Positions 44,532-56,032 of a stretch of 64,000 bases of DNA are shown here, one piece after another; positions within the stretch are counted from its first letter, which is position 1; the number at the start of each line of letters is the position of its first letter. The position numbers and the translations under genes are program-made. The notes beneath the pieces were generated by a model. It saw only the letters and a list, made by a program, of their open reading frames with translations. It did not search any database and had not been told where the DNA came from. The stretch comes from Ulota crispa (taxonomy: Eukaryota > Streptophyta > Bryopsida > Orthotrichales > Orthotrichaceae). The stretch spans positions 19,897,419-19,961,418 of the forward strand of contig OY987243.1 in assembly GCA_963920765.1 (NCBI GenBank), given 5' to 3'.

Positions 44532-44810
44532 TAGATTCAATCACATGGATATAACATATGTCCCACAAAGTTAAACTTTGATATGAAATTCATTGTTTGT
44601 TTATTCTGATACATTGCAATTTTAATAAAGCATCTTCACATTCTTAGAATCTAGAGTATCCCTATACCTTGTGGGGGTTTTACCGAATTGAAGTGCCAAA
44701 AGAACTTTACTTTTGGATGGAAATCTGCTATTTTTCATCCAATTTGCACCATGGTTGGTATGCCAAACGGTGAATAAGGATTCTGAGACAGATGCAGTGA
44801 AGATAATTAA

Positions 44811-45026
44811 CCCCTAAAGGGCCCAAACGCCCATTGTGGCAGTATGTATTATTAGATGTCTTTGAGCTGTTTTGAGGGTTTTTCAAAAAAAATTATGCAC
44901 CCATCATCATATAAATATTCAATATGTATGGTTGTGACACTTAATTTCCAACTGATTCAAATTTTTGAATATTAGTTGCAGTTGTATTTGGTACTATAGC
45001 TAATGAGCCCAAGGGCCCTTCAAGGG
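44811..45026. mobile_element. TTAA-family MITE (216 bp)
   Basis: TTAA at 44807-44810 and 45027-45030. Ends CCCCTAAAGGGCCC and GGGCCCTTCAAGGG; subterminal CGCCCATTGTGGC. Confidence 0.82.
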
Positions 45027-45122
45027 TTAACTTAGGGCAAAGTGGTGTGGCCAAGACTTTGCACTTGTTTGATTGACCTTTAGGAATTTGATTTGGACAT
45101 CATGATGCCAGTGAGTGCATTA

Positions 45123-45436
45123 GAGCATCTCCACCAGTCTAGACTTGCTCAAAGTTTTTCATCTAGTTTGGCAAGGCTTCAAGGCTCTCAATCTCCACCT
45201 ATACTTTTTGAAGAGGTGGCCTTACATTCCAACACACCCCATAAATAAGTGATTGACAACTTACCTTAGAAAGTAGAGAATAAAGTTCACTAAACTTAAG
45301 GTAAACAATGTATGAATAGTGGCTTGGAGAGTGTCTTGCTAGACCCACCAAATAAAAGAGTTTGAGAGTGGCCTGAGACGGGCCAGGCTAGTATTCATCC
45401 AGTTTGAGTGAGCCAGACCCACCGGTGGAGATGCTC
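45123..45436. mobile_element. PIF/Harbinger (Tourist-type) MITE, 314 bp
   Basis: Termini GAGCATCTCCACC and GGTGGAGATGCTC are perfect inverted repeats, flanked by TTA on both sides (45120-45122, 45437-45439), as expected for PIF/Harbinger. The GAGCATCTCCA terminus is widespread in plant MITEs. A partial relative lies at 2505-2615 and single ends at about 9918 and 53750. Confidence 0.9.
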
Positions 45437-45439
45437 TTA

Positions 45440-46547
45440 GTGCAAGAAAGTTCAATTCAAAGCATCTGGCGCGCGGTGTCGCAAGGCGCCGACAACCAGC
45501 CGCTGAGCCAGGCCAGCGTTCCTCTTTATTCGTCGCGGGAATGCTACTTGTAAAATCTGATACCAATTCATTCTCCATCTTGGGCATCAGCGAGCTGTCG
45601 CAAGATTCTCCACTTTATGAGCTGGACGGTTATTGTTAACCACCGGTGTTGACGAATTGAAGTGTGAGCGGGGAGATCTGAAACACAAATAGAAAGTCAG
45701 CCGAGTGAAATGCCAAAAAAAACCGAAGGAATTTTAGGATTTATCCAGTTAGATATCTTGAAATTGGTTGAAATTGGTTAATTTTAGTATAAGTATAAAT
45801 GGAATATTCTGTGCACGCAAATGTAATGCCGGTGCACGCACTCAAAAACAGGTTGAAAATGCGAAGCGTAAGATATTTTCCGAGGAAGCTCAAACTCCTT
45901 TCGGACACTGGACGGAAGGTCACAGGCTCACAGGAGGAGCTCCGATTTGTAAGTTCGGAAATACTATCAGTTGTTGTTTGCGATCGATCGTCTTCTTGAT
46001 CAGTTACTCGTTAGTGACTGACTACACTTCCGTGCAAGCGCCTGCCTGCGCCAACCTCCACTTAGACTGGTCGATCGAAACCTCGTACTCTGTTGAAACC
46101 TTTCTACAATATCCAACATTTCGTGATCCAACATTTTGTGCGATTGTTGTCCATATCTGGCAATCTTGAGTGTGCACCGTTGTGATCTGATGAACCTGGC
46201 TGGTTCTCGAATGCGAGGGCGTAGCTGATCAGTTCCAAGTCGTACATCGGTGGCTCGAGTGGAGAAGTATTGGCGCTGTGGTGGTGGATGCGATGGCTCT
46301 TAACTTTCAAGAGTCACAGACGCTGTAAGTATAATCCATTGTAGTTAGTTTGGGCAGATGTTTCTTGATTTGCGGAATATCTGGTCACTCCTATTTGCAT
46401 GTTACGTAAGTTCCCGCTCAAATGAAATTTGATTCGGGAAGAGGAAGCACTTTGCGCACTTGAAGTTTTTGCTTCCACAGAGATGATGTTGGAGTTTTGT
46501 TTTGTTGTCCACTCCTTCGGTTCATTGCTGGCTCTGTGATTTCAGCC
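45440..46547. promoter_or_regulatory. 5' region of the 46649 gene
   Basis: Higher G+C than the surrounding spacer, with short frames but no recognisable domain. Probably promoter, leader and possibly a leader intron: TTTCAG at 46540-46545 is a good acceptor just before an ATG at 46548. Confidence 0.4.
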
Positions 46548-46595
46548 ATGGAATGCGAGGCTGAGCTGATGATGGAGTTGTGGGATTGGCAATAA
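46548..46595 (+). CDS. Upstream short reading frame before the 46649 gene
   Basis: ATG at 46548 opens MECEAELMMELWDWQ and a stop, ending 53 bases before the chosen start of the downstream protein. It could be a regulatory uORF, or the true N-terminus if a small frame change exists; the sequence alone does not decide. Confidence 0.35.
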   Translation: MECEAELMMELWDWQ

Positions 46596-46648
46596 GCGAA
46601 AACAGAGGATTGCGCAACGGCTTGCTGCTGCTACTTGCCGAGAGGAAA

Positions 46649-48481
46649 ATGAAGCCACAACTGGTGGACGACGATGGAATCGAAAACTCCCTCAAAGATT
46701 GGCAACTCGGTCTACGCAATCACTCCGGGGAGCGAGAATCCATGGCAGCCTCTCCGTTCATGCCTTTCGAAGGAAGTGCGATACCAGGGTTTACACCAAT
46801 CAAGCCCACGGGAGATGGGAGTATGCGTAGCTCGACGCATTCGTCTCCTGAGTGGTTTGAAACTACAACGACGACACCAAGGACATCTAGGACTCGCACA
46901 CGAAGATGTTCAACCTTGCCTACAGGTTTAGAAAGCTCAAACCACGGAGATTCGTCCCCGGAGAAATTAGGGTTCCCCGACGGTCATGGTCACAATTTGC
47001 TCAATATCAACGAAGTCGGAGGCATTGCATCGCCTGAAATTATGTTTGGTGAGACCAGTTCAAAGGATGCCAAATCTAACAACTTTCGTGCGAGGGGGAG
47101 CTCGCAACGCATTTCGTTCACGGATGAGTCAGAGGGTTCACAATGTCCGATCCCGCAAAGAATTGGCAACGGACCTCTGTTGAGAGACAGAAAGGCACAT
47201 GCATTGAAGGATTGCTCCAAGTCCGCTTCGAAGCCGATGAAGCCTGTCAAGCCCAGCACGCATGGTGTGGGACTTGTAAGGGAAGGAACCACCAGTGCTG
47301 ACCAACCTGGAGGCCCTCCTTTGCCGCTGCCAGCGATTGAAACCTTGCATCAGAGCTATGGCGTATCTGCGAGCGGAGACAGGGCGTCGGAATTCCGTCT
47401 GTCGACTAGCGTGCAAGTGAGAAGGTCTCTAGACTCGATCAGTGAGGGAAGCAAGTATGACTCCTCACTGAGTTCCATATCCGGCTCTCCAGCGTCATCC
47501 GGAAGAGAAGGAACATCCACTTCAACCCTTGCTTCACCATCTGTCCTTCTCCGATGTAACGCCAGGCGGCAGCACGATGACAAAGAAGCAGACGACGACA
47601 AGGTACGCCACATCCAACTGTTCCTCTTTCATGACGTTTCACAAAAACAACAAGCTTGTGAACACATCTCCGTTTTTCCATGCTTTCATCTCAGAATGTG
47701 AAGAAGTTCAAGCTTCATGCCTTGACCCTAAACTGATCTAAAAAAATCCGCTCTAGCAGTTCATGTTCTTGTTCTGATTATTATCTTTAACTGAGGATGT
47801 TTTCTCGTCTGTGGGATATGAAGGTCGGGATGCTTTGCGACGGAGGTTTTTCCGGTAGCAATATGTCTGGAGACTTTGTTCGACTTCTTAGCAAGCTGTG
47901 TCCACTGCCTGTGCCGTTACCGAAACAATGTGCATCACGAGAAAGAGGGCGCGAAGTTGTCAGATCCAACTCAATCCCACCTCAAGTATTTTCATTGGAG
48001 ACTCAAAACTCAAGCACGTCGTGTCAAGATTATGTAATAATCGGGCACCAAAACTCCCTGAAACTGCTGTCTGAGCGCTGCTCCAGTGGGTCAACTCCTT
48101 CCTACAATGTGCACAAACCTCGCAAGATTCGTGACCATGAACCTCACCGGCATGTCTACAAAACAATCTCCAAGGCACTGGACCAGAAGCTGAGGTACGA
48201 TTTCGTTGCTTGCTCCACACGCTTCCAGACACTAGTCTTCCTTTTCATTTGATACTGCAGCGTCTCACCTCAGATTCAATTGGACCACAATGTTGTAGCG
48301 AGAATCAGTTCTAGAATCTGTAGTTACTCCTCCAGCTGACAAAATAATGCATATTTATGTTCAGGAGCTAAAGACAACATCGTCGTGGATGAAACGGAAC
48401 GTGGACCGTGGTTTTGCTTCACGGGCACCAGAAGTCGAGATCAATGGAGCGCCCTCAAAACAAAATGGATGCCGGAAGTGA
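46649..48481 (+). CDS. Ser/Thr/Pro-rich, probably disordered protein; 3' end uncertain
   Basis: Exon 1 46649-47602 (318 codons) begins MKPQLVDDDGIENSLKDWQL at the first in-frame ATG and ends ADDDK before a good donor (AAG/GTACGCC). It is dominated by Ser, Thr, Pro and Gly with basic clusters (TPRTSRTRTRR). Exon 2 is most easily 47824-48194 (acceptor ATGAAG, phase 0: VGMLCDGGFSGSN to HVYKTISKALDQKL, donor GAG/GTACGA). A third exon 48365-48481 reads ELKTTSSWMKRNVDRGF...SKQNGCRK and stops, but its phase does not fit exon 2, so one junction is wrong, an exon is missed, or a base is off. No known domain is recognised; no membrane or signal segment. Confidence 0.6.
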
Positions 48482-48696
48482 GTGACTGAACCTAATCTGT
48501 GTCACTGTCACTTGCACACGTTTGACTACAGATCGTTCTGTGTGAAGATCTTTCATCATGTCAAGCTGAAAACATTCTCCATGTTTGTCGCAGTGACATG
48601 GATTCTGGGAATAACATTCAGCCAGACACAGACATGATACCGTTGCAAATATTCCGGCGACTCCTGCGACACTGGCATAGTCATACTGCACGTCAA

Positions 48697-48905
48697 GAGA
48701 ACGGAAACAGGAAGAACGGATGAATGAAAAGGGAGAACAGAAAGGAAGAACGGATGAATGAAAAGGAGAACAGAAAGAAAGAACGGATGAATGAAAAGCG
48801 TGAACAGAAAGGAAGTGAATAACAGAAGAGAACGGAAACAGGAAGAACGGATGAATGAAAGGGAGAACTGAAAGGAAGTGAAGAACAGCCTAGAAAGGAA
48901 GAACG
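48697..48905. repeat. Degenerate minisatellite
   Basis: Tandem copies of a unit of about 25-40 bp built on GGAAGAACGGATGAATGAAA and GGGAGAACAGAAAGG. Purine-rich on the plus strand. It lies between the 46649 gene and the promoter of the 49239 gene. Confidence 0.85.
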
Positions 48906-49071
48906 AAAGCGAAGATTCCAGCGACAACGGGACCACAACTCGCAGTTAACTGGCAGTGTGAATCGCTCTGGGGGCGCCACGTGGCCCTCGAACTAGCAGT
49001 CGCCAATCACCAAGGTTAGAATAATGCCCAATTAATTCACAGGATTTTACTTTAATTCCTCACATACTTCC

Positions 49072-49079
49072 TATAAATA
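49072..49079 (+). promoter_or_regulatory. TATA box of the 49239 gene
   Basis: TATAAATA, 160 bases upstream of the ATG. The leader contains a possible short intron (donor TCG/GTAAGT near 49155, acceptor TTGCAAG at 49210), which would leave a short 5' UTR. Confidence 0.65.
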
Positions 49080-49238
49080 GAAGTGCTCATTCCTTCTTTT
49101 CCACATTCCTACCTCGGGTTCTAGACTTGCTCTCGCACCCAGTCGGCACAGTCGGTAAGTTACTGTCGTTTTACTTTTGGTGTTTCACATCACGTCTCTC
49201 CTGTTGCAAGGTATTATATTGTAGTAGAATCGGTACAC

Positions 49239-50444
49239 ATGGGGCCGGGGCCGGCCACCAAAAGGTGCTCCTATTGCGGGTTCGAGAATGTGGATTGCAA
49301 GTTCAAGTATTACAACAACAAGAAGTCCGATCAACCGCGGTACCAATGCTCCAAGTGCAAGAAATTGTTCAATTTGGGGTTTCACGGCCGTCCTCAAGGC
49401 AAAACATACCACAAAAAACGGGGTGAGGACCCCGAGGAGCTGCGCGGATTGCCACGAGAGTGCCCGCATTGCCAAGACGTCAATCATGTACAGTTCAAGT
49501 ACTACAACAATCGCTCCAGGTTACAACCGCGCTTCAAGTGTATGAGGTGCGGGAATGCTTTCCAAATGCGGTTGGTGATCATGGAAGGCGGAGTGCGGTA
49601 TCTGGAGCCCAGCTCACGAGGCAAGGCCGCAAAGTCCTCCTGCCCAATGGCACCACCACTGATCAATGGCAATGGCGCGAGTACGAGTACCCACACGAGT
49701 CCTAGTCCGCCGTGTGATGCCGGCCCGTCCTGGCTCGTGTATCATGAGGAGAACCCACGGCCGACGACGATGCCGAATGAGGACCAGGACTTTGTAGAGC
49801 TGTTAGAGGCTACAATATTGGAGGAGGGCCCAGCCCACAAAATGGCTGATGATGGCCTCGATTCTGAAACGTACCGCGACTTGGAGACTTTAGTGGATTT
49901 GGAGGGCATGGGCACAGCACTCCCAGAAGAAGAAGAAGCTGATGACCTCGTCTCCCCACCCGGCTTTGTTGAGGCCATGCTGGAGGATGGCCCAGCCCCA
50001 GATGCTACTGGATGTGAAATCATCTCCACGGCCGCCGCAGTCGGTGTTTCTGATCAGGTGGACATGGTCGACGCTGACCCGAGGATCGATGCCAATGCCG
50101 TTTACAACAGCATCTGGAACGGGCATTTGGGATCCAGTCCCGACGATGCAGCCTGCGACAACCACTTGCCATGCGTTGCCGAAGCACCACCAAGCCCGAA
50201 TAATTGGTGCCCACACTCTCCCATGGCTCCTCCTGAGTCAGGATTTTCGTTCCAGCAAGCCTTGGACGAATACAACCACTTGCCATGCGTTGCCGATGCA
50301 CCACCAAGCCCGAATAATTGGTGCCCAGACGAGACTCCCATGGCTCCTCCTGAGTCCGGATTTTCGTTCCAGCAGGCCTTGGACGAATACAACAACTGTG
50401 ACCGGAACGGGGAGCTGGACTTGGACAACATTTTCAATTACTAG
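49239..50444 (+). CDS. Protein with two tandem Dof-like zinc fingers, probable transcription factor
   Basis: Intronless, 401 aa from ATG 49239. Two fingers resemble the plant Dof domain (C-x2-C-x21-C-x2-C with YYNN and QPRY). Finger 1: Cys 10, 13, 37, 40, with KYYNNKKSDQPRYQC. Finger 2: Cys 75, 78, 101, 104, with KYYNNRSRLQPRFKC. Spacing between the Cys pairs is 23 and 22 rather than 21, and the Dof tail (RRYWTKGG) is absent, so this is a diverged relative, not a canonical Dof. A basic linker (KTYHKKRG) joins the fingers. The C-terminal two thirds are acidic and disordered. A 38-39 aa block (LPCVAEAPPSPNNWCP...SGFSFQQALDEY) is duplicated in tandem, and the end DLDNIFNY resembles an acidic/aromatic activation motif. 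DNA-binding in the nucleus is inferred. Confidence 0.82.
   Translation: MGPGPATKRCSYCGFENVDCKFKYYNNKKSDQPRYQCSKCKKLFNLGFHGRPQGKTYHKKRGEDPEELRGLPRECPHCQDVNHVQFKYYNNRSRLQPRFKCMRCGNAFQMRLVIMEGGVRYLEPSSRGKAAKSSCPMAPPLINGNGASTSTHTSPSPPCDAGPSWLVYHEENPRPTTMPNEDQDFVELLEATILEEGPAHKMADDGLDSETYRDLETLVDLEGMGTALPEEEEADDLVSPPGFVEAMLEDGPAPDATGCEIISTAAAVGVSDQVDMVDADPRIDANAVYNSIWNGHLGSSPDDAACDNHLPCVAEAPPSPNNWCPHSPMAPPESGFSFQQALDEYNHLPCVADAPPSPNNWCPDETPMAPPESGFSFQQALDEYNNCDRNGELDLDNIFNY
50160..50390 (+). repeat. In-frame tandem duplication within the Dof-like gene
   Basis: Units 50160-50273 (114 bp) and 50274-50390 (117 bp), nearly identical, differing by one codon insertion and a few substitutions. High identity implies a recent duplication or conversion. 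Confidence 0.9.
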
Positions 50445-50558
50445 CTATTAATCGTAGCGAGGAGAATGATTTTCCATGTTTTATAATACTGTCCAGTACA
50501 GTTCGTGATTGTATCATACCGAACATAAATGCATGCATTTCATTTGTTTGCAAACCTT

Positions 50559-50960
50559 CACTACAACAGAAGGCAGTATTTGCAACGGTTTTTGCAATGC
50601 TTTTGCAATGCCCTTTAAAAAAGTTTCAACGCTTTTGCAATGGTTTTGAAATAATTTTGCATTATAACTGAATTGGTATTACAACTGTAACGCTGGACTA
50701 GAGTTTGCAAAAAAATTGTTATGGTTTTGCATTGTAATTGCTTTGGTCCTACAATCCCCTTTAAACCATTGCAAAAGCGTTGAAATTTTCTTGACATAGT
50801 GTTGCACTATAATTGAAATGGTACTACAATTGTAAAGCTAGACTAGCATTTGCAATAGTTTTGTTATTATATTGCATTCTAATTGCATAGGCACTACAAT
50901 ATACTTAAAAAAATCAATGCTTTTGCAACGGTTTTGACATAGAATTGCAATATGATTGAA
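50559..50960. repeat. Left subterminal repeat zone of the CACTA element
   Basis: Many copies of TTGCAATGG/TTTTGCAA-type motifs in both orientations, interspersed with ATTGGTACTACAAT-like units spaced about 100 bases apart. Confidence 0.8.
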
Positions 50961-50999
50961 TTGGTACAATTGTAAGGTTGGACTAGTATCTCTATATAT

Positions 51000-51470
51000 A
51001 ATTGATTACGGTGTCAGTATGTTAGGGTCGGGCATGACTTACGGTCGGGCATGACTTACGGTTGGGCATGACTGGGATAGGGTCGGGCATGATTGGGATC
51101 GGAAAGTTATAAATGGAATAAAGTAAAATCACCTATGGCTTTACTAGACATTAACAACAGGTCACTAGCAGTTGCACCACAACTTCCTCTTGGCCAAAAG
51201 AGGGCACAAGGATAGGGGATCACGGGGATAGGGGGGCACGAGGATATGGGGGCACGAGGATAGGGGATCACTAGACGTTAACAATAAGTCACTGGCAGTT
51301 GCACCGTCACTAGTAGTTGCACCACAACTTTCTCTCAACCAAAGGAGGGCATGAGGATAGGGGAGCACAGGGATAGGGGGCACGGGGATATGAGGGTAGG
51401 AGGATAGGAGAGCACAAGAATAGGATTTGCAAGGATAGAGGGTGGGGGGCATAATTCCGTTGGTACAACG
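51000..51470. repeat. GC-rich tandem repeats inside the CACTA element
   Basis: First block: GGGTCGGGCATGACTTAC repeated with variation (51025-51100). Second: GGGGCACGAGGATAGGGG-type units (51200-51280 and 51350-51450). Between them the phrase TAACAACAGGTCACTAGCAG / TAACAATAAGTCACTGGCAG is duplicated with its surroundings. Confidence 0.8.
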
Positions 51471-54400
51471 GGCAGTATACTAGTTTATAATAATTTTGTT
51501 ATAGGATTGCAATACAATTGCATTGGTACTACAATGGTAAAGCTAGACTAATGTTCACAATGAAAATTTTCATAAAAGTAATCAACATTGATTGCATTGC
51601 TTTGTCTTCTATATTAGTTATATAATAGAGGCAATGTTTATGAGAACAAATTGTATTTTTTTAGTTTCATTTTTATCATGTTTTTGTCTTCATTTTTAGA
51701 TCTCTCTTTTGTTTTTATAAAAAGTCTTTTGTAATTTGATGAATGCTAGCACTTATTTGTAATTTTCTTGCTTCATGAGGTTTATTTGAGATTCGTTTTT
51801 ATTTTGTGATTTTAAGTATCTTTTTCAAAATAATCCTTGTAAGCTTTTTGCTTTGGAATCTAATACATTTGGAGGACTTCATCTTCTACTATTGTTATCC
51901 TCATTATTATAACAAGAATTTCTCCATCACCCAAAACATTGGAGACACCAACAAATTATAGTACAAGACTACAAGTCTACAAGTCTACAACAATAAAAAG
52001 AAATCATAGGAGATTTGTAAGGAAACTGATCTGTTGTAGTATAATCAGGTGAAAATGAGCAATTTCTCCATAAACAAAAATAGTTGTAATTCTTGATGGA
52101 TGCATTTGTACAATATGTGTACATTTAAATAATAGTGTTAAAAGATAATTCAATGACTTATTTATTCTTGTTTAATTGTTATTTGCCACTTGAGGTGTTT
52201 GAAACACGCTTAACTACTACCTAAGCGGAATTTTCAACATTGTTTTAGTTATTTCCAATTGTAGCCGTAGCCACTTTGCCTAACAAATCAATGACACACT
52301 TCCACTGTCTTTCCTTTGAATTTCTTCTAGTGCAGTAAAAATGCTCAAAGTAAGACTCGAGAATCTCAAAAGCTTGGGAATATGATTATACACCAAATTT
52401 GTTTTAGTAAAACCAAATTTAAGTTCACTATGATACATACAAACTCTAGAATTCATTCATTAAATTCACTAATATTTCTAAAAATAATGTTTAGATGAGG
52501 CCCATGTTATAGCTATATGAAATTATGTATGTTTCAATGACAATGAGAGAGCCTTTCAAAAGGATTCCAATCATCTTAAAATTTCTCAAAATCTAACCCT
52601 TCCCCCCTTATTTTTTAGAAAAATTATAAGGAAAAATCTCTAGTGACATTGTTAGATGTCCTAAATTTTAAGCATATTTTTTAAAACTTGATTTTCTAGT
52701 CTTCCATCAAAAATTCCAACCTAATATTTAATATTTTGATCCAAGGCATTTTGAGATTCCCATTTAGAGGACTAAATTGTGTTGTTTGGCAACATAGAAA
52801 TTTTGGGCAAGTGCTTGTAATTAGATATTTCCATATTTTAGGGTAAAATTATAATAGAAAGTGGGGACAAGGAATATCTTTCATACGCACTAAATTTCAA
52901 GACATTTGGAAGTATGAGAAAACATTTATGGCTTGATATGTTGCTTATTTTCCTAAGTGGCCAATCCGGGCAAATTAGAAAATAATCAAAATAATAATAA
53001 TAATAATAACAAAAATTTGGGATTGGTTTAGGGGATTTATGAATATGTGGAAATTTTTTAATCATTCTATTTTTATGAATGAGATGGAAGCAATGATGAG
53101 TTTTGCTTTGTAGGCAATTAATATGGATTCTCCACTTTAAAACAAATTTTGAAATCCTTTATTTTACTCAATTTTCAATATTCTACAAAAAAATAAAACT
53201 TGAGGGTGTAGATTTTTTATTACAACATTACAACCACTGGGATTGGCATTTTTCATTTCCATAATTAAATTCTTAGCAACTTCATATTTTGAATCATTCT
53301 CTACTCCTTTTCTCTTACAAATTTTTTCCATGTATTGCACAATTTGAAATGATTTGAAAATTTTCAAGTACTTATTCAACTTACCCAAAAGAATGGATTC
53401 AATGAGTTACATTTGGAATTTTTTTCATACAAATGTGACCTTGTGAAGAGCATCTCCCTAAGTTTTTGCAAGGACAAAATATGGCTTTTTGACAATTCAA
53501 ACTCAAATATCTTATGACTGATATGGTAAAAAAAATGCATTTTTTTCACATCTTCTAAAACTAGTGTACTACAAGATAGTATGATTAATCATGTGTGACC
53601 AAAAATGTTTCTTTTCTAAAATGTGATACTTGTACTAGAAATGGTAGTTTTGGAGCAATTTTGGTGACAACTTAGCTTGGTCCTTAAGGGGTTAATTGTG
53701 CCCTTTATATCCGAAAGTCTCTCCAACTTGTTTTTTTTTGTGCGGATGCAGATGCTCTTAAAGGCTAGGCTGCTAGGGCATCATCAATCTAGCACACTGG
53801 AAAATTCATCAAATGTTTGATTATTTTTAATGTAAAATTATGAATTGAGATTATTATCATTGGAAGCGTATAGAAAAATTCTATAAATAAGTACACCAAT
53901 ATATGGAATTAGAAATTGGTCAATAAAAATAAAGCCCATTGAAAGCAAGCTAAAAAACAAAAGAGACGGCAAATTATGTTGTAGAGGAAGAACCCATGGT
54001 ATTAGCACATCAAAATTTCAAAATTTGGTGTATCATTACCATGGGTTTCTTCCTTATGCATTATTTGTTGTAGTGTTTGTCTTTCAACCTATTTTCCACG
54101 GACTTTACTATTGCTATTCAATTTCCAACTCTACACATTACTTTGTTTGTTTAAAGATTTTTTGTGTATTCTTCCAATGATAATAGTTACATGTTCTAAT
54201 TAATATTTTTGGTGAATGTTAGACTGATGATACTCTTAGGGTTAAAGTCAAACCAAATATGACACATATATTGAAGATTTTTCTTTGTTTTGGTAGAAAA
54301 AAACTAAATAAAGTTGGAAAGAATGTACAATGTGTGCATGTTCATCCAATAAATATGCTATGGTTAATTATTTTCATCCAATATTTGGCAACTCTAGTGT

Positions 54401-54990
54401 TTGATTGTGAAATAATTCAATGATTTCATCCACTTTTCACCCAATTTTCTTGGTATAATGGTAGTGAATGTGAGATTGAAGTAAGGATTCTAGGCAAAAA
54501 TTTGCCAAACCCTGGCCTCTCCACTTTGACTAAATCCTAAATTGAGTTAAGTCTACGTCGCACGCACAAATTAGGGTTATAATAAAAAATCTACTCCAAT
54601 CTTGTCATTACTATTGTCTTCTTCCTTGGCTCTAGAGAACATGCGGATCTTTGAATACATAAATAAACTCATATCTCCCAAATTCAATCTCTTGATACTA
54701 ATATCTAAACATTTCACATGAACAATCTTAGGCTTTCCACCAAGCCCATGAACTCATTTGTACAATAACAACCTCAAAATGCACCACTCTAAATGATTCA
54801 CTACATGTGTTATCAGCTTTTGCTACTTGTAAAATTAGAACTTGTGATTGTTATTGTTGAAAGTGTGTAAAAGAAACTCTTGGTGTATACGCAATTGTAT
54901 TTAAATTATAGAAATTAAACAACCAAAATCAAGTACATTGAAAGCGAACTAAAAAACAATAAAATAGGATGTGTTGAAGTAAACTATGCA
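51471..54990. other. AT-rich interior of the CACTA element
   Basis: No gene recognised. One TTAA-family right end (CTTGGTCCTTAAGGGG + TTAA at 53692-53695) is present without a clear left partner. GCAGATGCTCTTAA at about 53748 resembles a Harbinger-type right end. Short frames have no recognisable domain. Confidence 0.45.
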
Positions 54991-54992
54991 TA

Positions 54993-55250
54993 AAACACCA
55001 TATTAGGTAAATTGGGAAGAACGGAAGGACCATTTTGTACTCCACCATAATCTCACATACAATAAATGTAGGCATAGCTATAGCTCAAAGTTGTAATAAT
55101 TTGAAATTCTTGGGGGCAATCATTCATACTTTAACATTGTACAAGAAAATGCATGATTTTTTTTTGTAATATGTTAAATTTTACGTAATGACAAAATTAG
55201 GGAAAGTCCCAAAATGTATTGTTTTTCCCAATTTACTCAATATGGTGTTT
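54993..55250. mobile_element. MITE with AAACACCATATT termini, nested in the CACTA element
   Basis: Inverted termini AAACACCATATTAGGTAAAT and ATTTACTCAATATGGTGTTT, flanked by TA (54991-54992, 55251-55252). The subterminal GGACCATTTTGTACTCCACC type sequence ties it to the elements at 7572 and 62891. Confidence 0.85.
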
Positions 55251-56032
55251 TAACCTTCAATTAGCAATGCAGACATTTTTTTTGTCTAATGTATGTCAAA
55301 AGATATTTTGCTAGATGCAGTAAAGGTAATTTCACCCTTTTGAAAAAAGATGACCATGAAGACATGGTTCATCATGGAAGGCAAAAAAAAACTCACTAAA
55401 TATATTCATATTTTGTAGGTATCCCAAATTGTGATAAGATTCACCAAAATAGTGTTGGGTCCCATGCTGACCGCCTTACAATTCTCATGAATACAACATT
55501 GCATGTCAGCTTCTACAACCTTTGATAATAGTATCAGATTTTTAAACAATTTGCCACACCCCTATAACGCCACATAAAACAAACAATCACAATGACCGGC
55601 CCTTTGTGTAAAGACAGGCTCTTGTATTGTATACATATGGGGCATTTGGGTAGCACATGAATCCCATTGGAGTTGTAAGTTTCAAACCAAGTCATGGATA
55701 TACTGTTGGTCAACTAGGATATTTTGGAGAGTTTTTGGTATTCGTCGTAAATTCATTAATTCAAGTACTAAATGGCCCGATCATATGAATACAAACAACA
55801 CTTTTGGTAAGCAACATCCTTTAGAGTGCAAGAAAGAAACTCTTTGAAAATGACACCTCAAATTTTCAAATTTTACTAAGTTGATGTCTTCCACCAAACA
55901 CTTCTCCACAGTAAGTAGCAAAAGCTCCATATGATCTTCTACATGAGAGAGATAGTTTATTTTCAATATACACACAAAATTGTCACAATCTGAAATCCAT
56001 TAAGGTAGACACACCCATACCCTACCGTTTAA

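Noticed and set aside
46580-46648. Upstream extension of the 46649 protein from a GTG
   Set aside because: No ATG in this segment; the first in-frame ATG is at 46649. Non-ATG initiation is unlikely without evidence.
46990-47681. Minus-strand frames of 80-100 codons opposite the Ser/Thr/Pro-rich exon
   Set aside because: Shadow frames; the plus strand has the long frame with donor and continuing exon.
48697-48905. CRISPR-like array
   Set aside because: Units are contiguous and degenerate with no spacers; an ordinary minisatellite in a eukaryotic genome.
49742-50437. Minus-strand frames opposite the Dof-like gene
   Set aside because: Their apparent repeats only mirror the plus-strand in-frame duplication.
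50980-51470. Telomere-like or G-quadruplex gene-control array
   Set aside because: The G-rich units (GGGGATAGGGG) are irregular and lie inside a transposon; a satellite origin is simpler.
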